From an uncultured Bacilli bacterium (GTDB lineage: Bacteria; Bacillota_I; Bacilli_A; RF39; UBA660): a DNA stretch of 64,000 nt. Location of the stretch: the NCBI GenBank assembly GCA_934101495.1, contig CAKORG010000001.1, forward strand, positions 1 to 64,000, given 5' to 3'. This document shows, piece after piece, positions 21,045 to 29,226 of this stretch. Each line of letters begins with the position of its first letter. Within the stretch, counting starts at the first letter, position 1. The translations under genes were made by a program, and so were the position numbers. The notes below the pieces were generated by a model that searched no databases, was not told where the DNA came from, and saw only the letters and a list, made by a program, of their open reading frames with translations.

Positions 21045-21479
21045 ATGTTATTTGATGATAATTTGGGTTTCTTTGGATTTACAATACCTAAAGAAGTAAA
21101 ATTTGATAAAACTAATATGCTTACTAGTGTACCTACTGGATTTACTAAAGGAAATATGTTTCAAGATGAATATATTCCTTATAAAGATTATAAGCCAGCT
21201 AAAATAGTAGCTAAAAATGAACAAGAAGCATTACTTCTAGATATTATGGCATTATCCTTTGCAATTAATGATTTAAATATTTACTTAGATTTACATCCGG
21301 AGGATACTGAAATGTTAAAAAAATTCAAAGAACTTACAGAAAAGTCGTGTGAAAAAGAAATGGAGTATGTAAAGTGTTATGGTCCACTTGAAGTTATGGA
21401 TAATGAATCTTTAAACAAATTTGAATGGATTAATAACCCTTGGCCATGGGAAAATACCGGAGGTACTAAATATGTTTAA
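21045..21479 (+). CDS. cotJB: Spore coat protein: CotJA-CotJB fusion
   Basis: 144 residues. The first 50 resemble the short CotJA protein (GFTKGNMFQDEYIPYKDYKP corresponds to its GTLFPELYxPY region). The remainder is CotJB: EALLLDIMALSFAINDLNIYLD, LHPEDTE, KCYGPLE and the end WINNPWPWE. In Bacillus these are two separate genes; here one frame carries both, with no stop or start between them. Strong ribosome site AGGGAGG seven bases before the ATG. The CotJ proteins form part of an inner spore-coat layer together with CotJC. The end overlaps cotJC by eight bases. Confidence 0.85.
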   Translation: MLFDDNLGFFGFTIPKEVKFDKTNMLTSVPTGFTKGNMFQDEYIPYKDYKPAKIVAKNEQEALLLDIMALSFAINDLNIYLDLHPEDTEMLKKFKELTEKSCEKEMEYVKCYGPLEVMDNESLNKFEWINNPWPWENTGGTKYV

Positions 21480-22032
21480 ATATGTAAAACATTTATCTTA
21501 TCCAATTAGTGTTACTAAAAAAGATTTAAAAATGGCAAAATTAATTATTACACAAGTTGGTGGATATGCTGGAGAACTTGGGGCAGCACTTAGATATTTT
21601 CATCAAAAATTTACAATGCCAGATGAAAAAGGAAGAGCGCTTTTGAACGATATTGCCACTGAAGAAATAGGTCATTTAGAAATGGTTGCTACAATTGTTT
21701 CACAACTTATGGAAAATGCTACAATTGAAGAAATTAAAGAAGCTGGACTTGAAAGTTTCTACACTGAACATGGGAAAGGAGTATTCCCAATGAGTGCTGA
21801 TGGTGTTGCTTTTGACGCATCAACATTTGCAGTTACTGGTAACCCACTTGCTGATTTAGTTGAAGATATGGCAGCAGAACAAAAAGCTAGGGTTGCTTAT
21901 GAACATCTAATTGATTTGGCTACAGACCCAAAAGTTATTGAACCACTTCTATTCTTGCGTCAAAGGGAAATTATTCACTTCAATCGTTTTGAAGAACTTT
22001 ATAACTATTATAAGGAAAAAGGATATAAATAA
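21472..22032 (+). CDS. cotJC: Spore coat protein CotJC, manganese catalase family
   Basis: 186 residues of the dimanganese catalase/ferritin-like fold. Helical metal-ligand segments are visible: GGYAGELGAALRYF, ATEEIGHLEMVATIV (E..H pattern), EDMAAEQKARVAYEHLI and FLRQREIIHFNRFEEL. The start is taken as the ATG at 21472, with GGAGG eight bases upstream; the longer frame from 21421 lacks a ribosome site and would overlap cotJB deeply. It is the coat-associated partner of CotJA/CotJB and may remove peroxide at the spore surface. Confidence 0.92.
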   Translation: MFKYVKHLSYPISVTKKDLKMAKLIITQVGGYAGELGAALRYFHQKFTMPDEKGRALLNDIATEEIGHLEMVATIVSQLMENATIEEIKEAGLESFYTEHGKGVFPMSADGVAFDASTFAVTGNPLADLVEDMAAEQKARVAYEHLIDLATDPKVIEPLLFLRQREIIHFNRFEELYNYYKEKGYK

Positions 22033-22036
22033 TATG

Positions 22037-22056
22037 AAAGCCGTTATGGCTTTTTA
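22037..22056 (+). terminator. Terminator of the cotJ operon
   Basis: Stem AAAGCC (22037-22042), loop GTTAT, GGCTTT (22048-22053) followed by T-rich sequence, four bases after the cotJC stop codon. Confidence 0.75.
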
Positions 22057-22128
22057 TTATGGCCAATTTTTCAAAAAAGCATTTGAATATTTTTATAAAT
22101 TAGGGTATAATTAATTAAGGTGATAAAA

Positions 22129-24372
22129 ATGGCAAAGAAGAAAAAAACTAAAGAAAGTAATAATAGCAGTTATAGTGTTGAACTTACTGGTCTTATCCTT
22201 ATACTTATAGGTATAATTGGTTTTGGCTTTGGCTTTATTGGTTCCCTGCTTAAAAAGTTTGCAATATTTCTTGCTGGCACTTGGTGGATAATTATATTAA
22301 TATCCTTAATAGTGCTTGGGCTTTACATGCTTTACAAAAGAAAAATGCCAAAATTTACTAGTTCTAAATTAATTGGATTATATATTTTTTTCCTTATTTT
22401 ATTAGTTGCTAGCCATTTTGAATTTTTATCTATAACTCAGAATCCGAAAGAAATTATTATGGAAACATATAATAATTTTATGGAAAGAATATCATCAATA
22501 AATGCATCTAATGCTTTAAATACATCTGGTATTACTACAGTTGTAATTGGTGGTGGTTTTATTGGAGCTTTATTTACTGCCCTATTTTATGGATTATTTG
22601 GTAAAACTGGCACTATTGTTATTTTAGTTTCACTTGGCATATTTGCATCTGTTTTAACATTTAATTTCAATTTATCAAATATTTTTGCTAAAATATTTAG
22701 TTTATTTAAAAGAAAGAAGAAAGATAAAGTTGAAACTACAAATGAGGAACCAATTCCAATTAGTAATAGTAATGATATAAAAGAAATATCTGAAGTTAAA
22801 CCTTTAGAAAAAGAAAAAATTATTATTACTAGTATGGAAGAATTAAAAACTAAACCTATTAATCAAGAATCATTAGAAAAAAATGAATCTAAACAAGAAG
22901 AAGCTGTTGATAATGGTGATGAATATTATAGATTACCAAAATTTAGTGAAGTATTTGATCCATTAAAACCTAAAAAAGTTAATAGTACAACATTTACACA
23001 AAGTAATAAAGAAATTCTTGAAAGAGTTTTAAAAGATTTTGGTATTGCTGCCAAAGTTGTGGAAATTCATATTGGACCAGCAGTTACAGAATATGAACTT
23101 ACTGTTCCACCAGCTACTAAAGTAAATAGAATACTAAGTATTGATAAAGAAATAGCTTTGGCACTTGCTGCTAAAGATGTAATAATACAAGCACCTATTC
23201 CTGGAAAAAGTACAATTGGTATTGAAATACCAAATCCAAGTATTTCAAGTGTTACTTTAAGGGAAGTTCTTGAAAGTCCACAAAACTTAAAAAGTGATGC
23301 TAAAATATGTGCAGCTTTAGGTAAGGATATAATGGGTACTCCAAAAGTATTTGACTTAACAAAGATGCCTCACCTTTTAGTTGCTGGTTCTACTGGTTCA
23401 GGTAAATCTGTTTGTATCAATGGTATTATTGCTTCAATATTAATGCGTTATAAACCAACTGAAGTAAAACTTGTTCTTGTTGACCCTAAAAAAGTTGAAC
23501 TTACAAATTATAATGGTATTCCTCACCTACTTTGTCCAGTTGTAAGTGACCCTAAAAAAGCAAGTTTAACACTACAAAGAGTTGTTACAGAAATGGATAG
23601 AAGATTTCAAACATTTAGTGATAAAGAAGTAAAAAATATTTCTGGATATAATGAAATGATTGATAAATATAATAAAAAACATCCAGAAAGTCCACAAAAT
23701 AGAATGCCCTATATAGTTGTTATAATTGATGAACTTGCGGATTTAATGCTTGTTGCATCTAAAGAAGTTGAAGATTCAATTACTCGTATTACTCAACTTG
23801 CACGTGCAGCTGGTATCCACCTTATTGTTGCAACTCAAAGACCATCAACCGATGTCATTACTGGGTTAATCAAAAATAATATTCCATCACGTATTGCTTT
23901 TGCTGTTGCATCACAAATTGACTCTCGTACTATTCTTGACCAAAGAGGTGCTGAAAGACTTCTTGGTAAAGGTGATATGTTATATTTTCCAATGGGTGAA
24001 TCTGCACCAACAAGAATTCAAGGGTGCTTTATAAATGATGATGAAATTAAAAGATTAATAGATTTTTGTAAAAATCAAGGTACTGCTAAATATGATCAAA
24101 CATTTGAAAATGTTAGTCAAAATACTTCAAGTGGTTCAGGTTCTTCTAGCGCTGGTGGTGAAGATGATGATGCATATAATGATGTTGTGGAATTTGCTAT
24201 TCAAACAGGCAAAATTAGTGCTTCACTAATTCAAAGAAGATTTAGGTTTGGTTATAACAGAGCTGCTAGAATGATGGATCTGCTTGAAGCTCGTGGCATA
24301 GTTGGACCTCAAAATGGTTCTAAACCTCGTGAAGTTTTAGTAAAGTTAGAGAAAAATAATGTCGAAGAATAA
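22129..24372 (+). CDS. ftsK: DNA translocase FtsK/SpoIIIE
   Basis: About 747 residues. Four or so N-terminal transmembrane helices (about 20-185) and a charged Glu/Lys linker (200-270) precede the RecA-like motor with Walker A GSTGSGKSVCING (near residue 430) and Walker B VVIIDELADLM. The C-terminal gamma winged helix (DVVEFAIQTGKISASLIQRR ...) reads KOPS/SRS-type sequences. It pumps DNA through the division or sporulation septum; one protein may serve both roles. Start chosen at the ATG 22129 with AAGGTGA five bases before it; the GTG at 22120 lies inside that ribosome site. Confidence 0.93.
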   Translation: MAKKKKTKESNNSSYSVELTGLILILIGIIGFGFGFIGSLLKKFAIFLAGTWWIIILISLIVLGLYMLYKRKMPKFTSSKLIGLYIFFLILLVASHFEFLSITQNPKEIIMETYNNFMERISSINASNALNTSGITTVVIGGGFIGALFTALFYGLFGKTGTIVILVSLGIFASVLTFNFNLSNIFAKIFSLFKRKKKDKVETTNEEPIPISNSNDIKEISEVKPLEKEKIIITSMEELKTKPINQESLEKNESKQEEAVDNGDEYYRLPKFSEVFDPLKPKKVNSTTFTQSNKEILERVLKDFGIAAKVVEIHIGPAVTEYELTVPPATKVNRILSIDKEIALALAAKDVIIQAPIPGKSTIGIEIPNPSISSVTLREVLESPQNLKSDAKICAALGKDIMGTPKVFDLTKMPHLLVAGSTGSGKSVCINGIIASILMRYKPTEVKLVLVDPKKVELTNYNGIPHLLCPVVSDPKKASLTLQRVVTEMDRRFQTFSDKEVKNISGYNEMIDKYNKKHPESPQNRMPYIVVIIDELADLMLVASKEVEDSITRITQLARAAGIHLIVATQRPSTDVITGLIKNNIPSRIAFAVASQIDSRTILDQRGAERLLGKGDMLYFPMGESAPTRIQGCFINDDEIKRLIDFCKNQGTAKYDQTFENVSQNTSSGSGSSSAGGEDDDAYNDVVEFAIQTGKISASLIQRRFRFGYNRAARMMDLLEARGIVGPQNGSKPREVLVKLEKNNVEE

Positions 24373-24431
24373 GAAAATTATTTAAAAATATAAAATAATG
24401 TGTTATATTATAAATGAAAGGTATGGTGTGT

Positions 24432-25010
24432 ATGGCAAATACAAATGATATAAAAAAAACAAAAGAAGAAGTTAATGAAATGAAAGAAGCTAAAAATATA
24501 TTTGCTTCTAAAAACTTTTTAATTATTTTAGGAGTTGTACTTTTATTAATTCTGATTATATTTTATGTTTACAGAGTTAATAAAACTAATGAAACAGAAA
24601 AATATAGTACAAGTTATTTAGTCAGTACTGGTACAGTAAGCTTAGAAATTAAGAATTTAGATGAAGTTAATCAAATTCTTACTGAGTCACCTAATGAATA
24701 TTTTGTTTTAATTACTTATACTGGTGATAAAGATACTTATAAATTAGAAACAGGCTTAAAAACTATTATTGATAAATATAAATTAAGTGACTCTTTCTAT
24801 TATATAAATGTAAAAGATATGTTAAATGAAGATAATTACTTAACAAGATTAAATAATGCTTTTGGAACAGATAAAATTACTAAAATTCCTGTAATACTTT
24901 TTTATAGAGATGGTAAAGTTGTAAATACAGTTCATAGAAATGATAATAATGTTATAAACGCTGGAGATTTTCAAAAGCTTTTAGATATTTATGAATACCA
25001 AGGCCAATAA
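24432..25010 (+). CDS. Membrane-anchored thioredoxin-fold-like protein
   Basis: 192 residues from the ATG at 24432, preceded by GAAAGG about ten bases upstream; the ATG at 24414 has no ribosome site. A cytoplasmic N-terminus, one helix (about 28-47) and an outer domain with a thioredoxin-like pattern: FVLITYTGDKDTYKLE (strand and active-site position), then KITKIPVILFYRDGKVV with the cis-Pro. The CxxC is absent (TGDK at that place), so it is not a classical redox enzyme. Function unknown. A hairpin terminator overlaps its stop codon. Confidence 0.65.
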   Translation: MANTNDIKKTKEEVNEMKEAKNIFASKNFLIILGVVLLLILIIFYVYRVNKTNETEKYSTSYLVSTGTVSLEIKNLDEVNQILTESPNEYFVLITYTGDKDTYKLETGLKTIIDKYKLSDSFYYINVKDMLNEDNYLTRLNNAFGTDKITKIPVILFYRDGKVVNTVHRNDNNVINAGDFQKLLDIYEYQGQ

Positions 25011-25022
25011 TGGCCTTTTTTA
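25000..25022 (+). terminator. Intrinsic terminator before trmL
   Basis: Stem AAGGCCA (25000-25006), loop ATAA, TGGCCTT (25011-25017) and T-run to 25021. The loop holds the stop codon of the thioredoxin-like gene. The trmL ribosome site AAGGAG (25022-25027) begins right after it, so trmL probably depends on read-through. Confidence 0.75.
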
Positions 25023-25034
25023 AGGAGTGAAATT

Positions 25035-25553
25035 ATGTTAAATGTTGTTTTATTTGAGCCGGAAATACCTCAGAATACTGGTAATATAATGAGAACTTGT
25101 GTGGCAACTAATACTACTCTACATTTAATTAAACCTTTAGGTTTTAAAGTTGATGATGCTTCACTTAAAAGAAGTGGTGTTAATTATATAGATAAATTAA
25201 AGTGGTATGTATATGAGGGTTGGGAAGATTTTTTAAGTAAGAATCAAAATGGTACATTTTATTTTTTAACGAGATATGGTCATAAACCACATTCTAGTTT
25301 TGATTATAGTAACTTAAATGAAAATATCTATTTTGTTTTTGGAAAAGAATCCACAGGTATACCAAAAGATATTTTGAAACCCCACATTGATAAATGTATG
25401 AGAATGCCTATGACTTCTAATGTACGAGCTCTCAACTTATCTAATACAGTTGCCATAATGCTTTATGAAGCTTTAAGACAAAGAAATTATAATGGACTAT
25501 TATTTGATGAGCCACATAAATCAAAAACTGAAATCGAAGATTTTGAAGAATGA
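25035..25553 (+). CDS. trmL: tRNA (cytidine/uridine(34)-2'-O)-methyltransferase
   Basis: 172-residue SPOUT methyltransferase with a deep trefoil knot. Motifs: LFEPEIPQNTGNIMRTC (residues 6-22), HLIKPLGF, FGKESTGIPKDIL and the C-terminal MTSNVRALNLSNTVAIMLYEALRQ. TrmL/CspR methylates the wobble ribose of tRNA-Leu using SAM. Length is typical. It has the AAGGAG ribosome site just after the terminator hairpin. Firm call. Confidence 0.93.
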   Translation: MLNVVLFEPEIPQNTGNIMRTCVATNTTLHLIKPLGFKVDDASLKRSGVNYIDKLKWYVYEGWEDFLSKNQNGTFYFLTRYGHKPHSSFDYSNLNENIYFVFGKESTGIPKDILKPHIDKCMRMPMTSNVRALNLSNTVAIMLYEALRQRNYNGLLFDEPHKSKTEIEDFEE

Positions 25554-25585
25554 GATTTACTTATTCTTTTTTTCTTTACATCAAT

Positions 25586-25614
25586 TTGACAAATACCAAT
25601 GAAAATGATACAAT
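25586..25614 (+). promoter_or_regulatory. Near-perfect sigma-A promoter of the amidoligase-like gene
   Basis: -35 TTGACA (25586-25591), 17-bp spacer ending in TGA (extended -10), -10 TACAAT (25609-25614). Transcription would start near 25621, which shows that the long open frame from 25550 cannot be the translated form. Confidence 0.8.
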
Positions 25615-25636
25615 GTTAGTGATGCGGGGGACATTT

Positions 25637-27055
25637 ATGAATGAAATGAGAGGATCAGAGTTAAAAGTTTTTTTTGAAAATCAGCCTGACGAATTTATTA
25701 TGGATTTCTTTGTATTTCAAAATGAACTTGAACTTGATGTGTTTTTAATAGGAATTTTATCAATTAAGAACGAAGACCTTAGATATAAAATGTTTGATAA
25801 ATATTCTGTTTTCTTTAGAGAATTTGACTTAAAAGCTTTTAAAAAACTATTTACGGATGAAGAACTAGCTGATATTGCTTATGAGTTTTTGGATAAAATG
25901 AAATCATTAAGCATTCATTTAAAAGCAATATTTGTTGTCGCTACACAAAATGAAGAATTATTATTAAAATACTTTAGTGAAGCTATAACAGATGAAGATA
26001 AAATGGAATATATTAAGAATGTACATTATCGCTTTGGATATTTTAGTGAGTTAGAGCAATATTTAATAAGTAACTTACATGACGAAAGATTAAAATATTT
26101 ATTGAATTCAAATAGTCCCGATAAAAAGGAAATGTATTTAACCGAAGGATGCAAAGTATCTTCACAATCCATTTCATCAGGAATAACCATAGGTGTTGAA
26201 TTAGAAACAACGAATGAAAATATTAGTTTATTTAAAAATATGCCTTGTTTATTAGGAAGATTTGATGTGAAGAGTGATACTTCGGTTAAAAGCGGATTTG
26301 AAATTGTTTCACCAATAATGCATTATAATCAAAAAGATTTAGCAGAACTCGAAGCAGTTTGTACTGCTTTGCAAAAGTGTGGATTTGCTACTGACGATAC
26401 ATGTGGGGGTCATATTCATATTGGTGCTAGTTATCTCAAAACTAAAGAAGATTATGCAATGTTGTTATATTTATTTACCAATTGTGAAGATATAATTTAT
26501 AAAATTTCTGATAGAAGTTGTTCTCAGAAAAGATTAAGTATTGAAAAATATGCTAGTAAAATTAAAGATAGACTTTTGATTTCAATATCTAATGGAGATT
26601 TAGATAATGCTGAATCTTTTTCCGATTATGTTAAAGCTTTAAAGAACATTATGAGGACTAGACATTGTGGTCTTAATCTTCAAAATATAAATAAACCTGA
26701 AAAGAATACTATTGAGTTTAGAATGGCAAATGGAGAAATTGATTATAAAGAATTGCTTGCAAACATTAATCTTTTTGCTAGACTTATTCAAATTTCACAC
26801 GATTTAAATACTTTCGATGAAAATTATTATAAGGTTAAATATGCACAAAAAATTGGGCAAGAACCTGATGAAGAAAGACGTCTTGAATTTTTGTTAGCTT
26901 TATTATTTGATGACGAAAAAGAAAAAGAAATTTATCGTGAGAGATATGCAACAAATTCTAGGATTATGGAGCTTATTGATGGTGATATCATTGCTCCAGC
27001 ACATGAGTTAATTGGTATGAGTCGCGAAAGAAAGTTGTGTAAGAAGACAATATAA
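25637..27055 (+). CDS. Amidoligase-like (ATP-dependent COOH-NH2 ligase) protein
   Basis: About 472 residues from the ATG at 25637 (CGGGGGA five bases before it, and after the promoter). The N-terminal 150 residues are helical with no recognised domain. The central part matches the PF12224 amidoligase family, distantly related to glutamine synthetase: GITIGVELET, a D-x-S turn then GFEIVSP, and the metal/substrate motif CGGHIHIG, with the later NTIEFRMANG stretch supplying another Glu/Arg. Such enzymes join carboxyl and amino groups. Partner genes common in amidoligase clusters (gamma-glutamyl cyclotransferase-like, amidotransferases) are absent. Substrate unknown. Confidence 0.7.
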   Translation: MNEMRGSELKVFFENQPDEFIMDFFVFQNELELDVFLIGILSIKNEDLRYKMFDKYSVFFREFDLKAFKKLFTDEELADIAYEFLDKMKSLSIHLKAIFVVATQNEELLLKYFSEAITDEDKMEYIKNVHYRFGYFSELEQYLISNLHDERLKYLLNSNSPDKKEMYLTEGCKVSSQSISSGITIGVELETTNENISLFKNMPCLLGRFDVKSDTSVKSGFEIVSPIMHYNQKDLAELEAVCTALQKCGFATDDTCGGHIHIGASYLKTKEDYAMLLYLFTNCEDIIYKISDRSCSQKRLSIEKYASKIKDRLLISISNGDLDNAESFSDYVKALKNIMRTRHCGLNLQNINKPEKNTIEFRMANGEIDYKELLANINLFARLIQISHDLNTFDENYYKVKYAQKIGQEPDEERRLEFLLALLFDDEKEKEIYRERYATNSRIMELIDGDIIAPAHELIGMSRERKLCKKTI

Positions 27056-27078
27056 AAAGCCTCATAGGGCTTTTTTTT
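27055..27078 (+). terminator. Terminator of the amidoligase-like gene
   Basis: Stem AAAAGCC, loop TCATA, GGGCTTTT followed by a run of T ending at 27078, right after the stop codon. Convergent with the D,D-carboxypeptidase gene ending at 27090. Confidence 0.8.
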
Positions 27079-27089
27079 ATTTTATCAAA

Positions 27090-28247
27090 TCATTGTTTCA
27101 GTAAGGATTTTCCTCTTCCTAAGACTTTTAAATTTCTAATTATATAATCTAAAATATTTGCTTTTTTTACATCTTTTTCCACAGTTACATCAACCTCATC
27201 AATAATATTTCCATCATCATCAATTATTTGTGCTAATCCCACTATATCGCCTTTTTTAACCGGAGCTTTTATTTTATCAACTAATAAATTAAATTTATAA
27301 TTCGTAAAAGCATCAGTATTTTTTAAAAGTTCTGTAGCGTCTTGTGCTAAAACAATGTTTGTAACATCTTTTTTTCCACGCTCTACTCTTACTTTTCCAA
27401 GTACTTCGCCCTTAGTTTTAATTATATTAATTTTATAAGTATTAAATGCATAATTTAACATTTTAACTGTATCACTACTTCTATTTTCAGTTGTATCTTC
27501 CCCCATTACTACAGATACTAATCGAAAATTATCTTTTTTAGCTGTTGCTGTTAAACAATAACCTGCAGTTTTTGTAAATCCAGTTTTAAGTCCATCAACA
27601 CCTTCATAAAATCTAACTAATCGGTTGGTATTAACAAGCCAAATTCTTGAACCATCATTTTTTTCTAAATATTCTTCATATATACTTGTGTATTCTAATA
27701 TTTTTGGATGTTTCAAAAGTTCTCTAGCAATAATTGACATATCTCTGGCTGTTGAATAATGCCCCTCAGCATCTAGTCCATGAGCATTTACAAAGTTGGT
27801 ATTTACTGCACCAATTTCTTTAAGTCTTTTGTTAAGCATTTCTACAAAAGCTACTTGTGAACCACCAATTTTTTCTGACATTGCTACCACAGCATCATTA
27901 CCACTTGCTATAGCTATTCCTTTAAGTAAATCATGTACTGTGTAAACTTCACCAGCTTGTAAAAATACTTGACTTCCTCCCATGTTAGCTGCTTCATCAC
28001 TTATTGTTACTTTATCTTCTAGTTTTAGACTTCCATTATCTATTGCTTCCATAATTAGAAGCATGCTTCCAAGTTTTGTCATTGATGCTGGTGCTAACTT
28101 TTCATCAGCATTTTTTTCATAAAGCACTTTACCAGATAGATTATCCACTAAAATAGCACTTTTGGCATTCGGAGCAAAATCTTCTGCGGCTTTAACTCCT
28201 AGAGTTAAAAATAAAAAACTCATAATAATTAATAAAATCTTTTTCAT
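27090..28247 (-). CDS. D-alanyl-D-alanine carboxypeptidase (S11 family, DacF-like)
   Basis: 385 residues. Signal peptide (LTLGVKA near residue 20), SxxK motif SMTK in PASMTKL (near residue 55), SxN motif SGN in IASGNDAVV, and KTG in DGLKTGFTKTAGYC. The C-terminal 100 residues form the beta-rich PBP5-type domain and end in a basic amphipathic helix (LDYIIRNLKVLGRG) that would hold the enzyme at the membrane. It trims the terminal D-Ala of stem peptides; DacF and DacB homologues act in sporulation. All catalytic motifs are intact, unlike in the second copy at 58329-59498. Confidence 0.92.
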   Translation of the reverse strand: MKKILLIIMSFLFLTLGVKAAEDFAPNAKSAILVDNLSGKVLYEKNADEKLAPASMTKLGSMLLIMEAIDNGSLKLEDKVTISDEAANMGGSQVFLQAGEVYTVHDLLKGIAIASGNDAVVAMSEKIGGSQVAFVEMLNKRLKEIGAVNTNFVNAHGLDAEGHYSTARDMSIIARELLKHPKILEYTSIYEEYLEKNDGSRIWLVNTNRLVRFYEGVDGLKTGFTKTAGYCLTATAKKDNFRLVSVVMGEDTTENRSSDTVKMLNYAFNTYKINIIKTKGEVLGKVRVERGKKDVTNIVLAQDATELLKNTDAFTNYKFNLLVDKIKAPVKKGDIVGLAQIIDDDGNIIDEVDVTVEKDVKKANILDYIIRNLKVLGRGKSLLKQ

Positions 28248-28285
28248 ATATACACCTTACTAATTATTATGATTATTATTTTTTA

Positions 28286-28879
28286 TTAGAACAATTTAAA
28301 CTTTCTTTTTTTTATTAATACAGCTGTTGTGCCCACTAAGCTAACTCCAATAACTCCAGGAACAATGCCTCCATCACTTTCTGGTTCATCATTATCATAA
28401 GTACACTTTCCATCCTCTTTTTCTGCCATTTCATCATAATTTAGTGCATCTTTATCTGTACATCCCATTTTATAATAAACACAACTATCATCATTTTGAT
28501 TAGCATTTCTATTATAGTTTTTGGCTGCTTTATCCATACAACCAAATACTTTAGTTATACAGCTTCCATCATCTTTTTCTGCCGTCTTATCATAATTTAG
28601 TGCATCTTTATCTGTACAACCTTTTTTATAATAAATACAACTTCCATCATTTTGATTAGCATTCCTATTATAGTTTTTGGCACCACTATCTGTACATCCA
28701 TAAATTATTTGTGGAGCACAAGTGCATGTTGGACTTAAAGTACCATCCTTACAAATAGTTCTACCATAAGAGTTACAACCCGCAACCCCACCATGATGTG
28801 AACAACAACCTTGTTGTGCATAAACTGGAAATGCTCCAACCAATAAAAAAAACAAACCTACTAAAATATACTTCTTCAT
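28286..28879 (-). CDS. Secreted/anchored Cys-rich repeat protein
   Basis: 197 residues. Signal peptide (ends VYAQ near residue 21), a Cys-rich N-terminal part with GCCSHHGGV and CKDGTLSPTCTC, then four 26-residue repeats of the form GCxDxxAxNYxxxAxxxDxSC (residues 61-159). A linker and a C-terminal hydrophobic helix with basic KKRKFK end follow, giving a sortase-independent anchored topology. Repeats 1-2 and 3-4 are nearly identical blocks, pointing to a recent 156-bp duplication. Each repeat has two Cys, probably a disulfide in each. Likely displayed on the cell surface; function unknown. Confidence 0.8.
   Translation of the reverse strand: MKKYILVGLFFLLVGAFPVYAQQGCCSHHGGVAGCNSYGRTICKDGTLSPTCTCAPQIIYGCTDSGAKNYNRNANQNDGSCIYYKKGCTDKDALNYDKTAEKDDGSCITKVFGCMDKAAKNYNRNANQNDDSCVYYKMGCTDKDALNYDEMAEKEDGKCTYDNDEPESDGGIVPGVIGVSLVGTTAVLIKKRKFKLF
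28403..28699 (-). repeat. Tandem coding repeat, four 78-bp units arranged as two 156-bp blocks
   Basis: Encodes four 26-residue Cys repeats. Units 1 and 3 share KNYNRNANQND and units 2 and 4 share GCTDKDALNYD, so the larger unit of two repeats has been duplicated. The duplicated blocks are also very alike at DNA level. Confidence 0.85.
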
Positions 28880-28929
28880 AACTTCCTACCTCTTTGTTAT
28901 AAATATTTTAGCATATTTGTTTATTTTTT

Positions 28930-29226
28930 TCAATTTAAAATATACTTAATTATATTCTTTATTTCTTTAATATCATCAATTAATAATGCCTCATTTAAGT
29001 TTTTTCTACTTTCATAAATATGTAATTTACTTTCATATTCTTCTAACTTTTTACTTGTCTTATTAATTATATTACCTACATAACTTTTAGATACTTTTTC
29101 TAAATCCGCTATTTCTTGTAAAGTAAAATTTTCTTCATAATAAAACTTATAATATTTTTTATTTGATTCATTTAATAGTGAACCATATATATTAAAAAGC
29201 TCGCCATAATATACAAAATCTTCCAT
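28930..29226 (-). CDS. ylxM: YlxM/UPF0122 family DNA-binding-like protein
   Basis: 98 residues. An N-terminal sigma-70 region 4-like helix-turn-helix: YYKFYYEENFTLQEIADLE then KVSKSYVGNIINKTSKKLEEYE. Family members (p13/YlxM) lie next to ffh or ftsY and are thought to modulate the signal recognition particle. Here it follows ftsY directly, sharing one base, while ffh is not in the window. Slightly shorter than the usual 105-110 residues. Confidence 0.85.
   Translation of the reverse strand: MEDFVYYGELFNIYGSLLNESNKKYYKFYYEENFTLQEIADLEKVSKSYVGNIINKTSKKLEEYESKLHIYESRKNLNEALLIDDIKEIKNIIKYILN

Noticed and set aside
25550..25636. N-terminal 29-residue extension of the amidoligase-like protein
   Set aside because: A near-perfect promoter lies within this stretch, and a ribosome site precedes the ATG at 25637.
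27090..28247. Possible beta-lactamase or resistance gene
   Set aside because: SMTK, SGN and KTG with a PBP5-type C-terminal domain and amphipathic end identify a housekeeping D,D-carboxypeptidase.
28403..28699. CRISPR-like regular spacing
   Set aside because: The 78-bp periodicity is coding (26-residue protein repeats) with no constant repeat/variable spacer structure.
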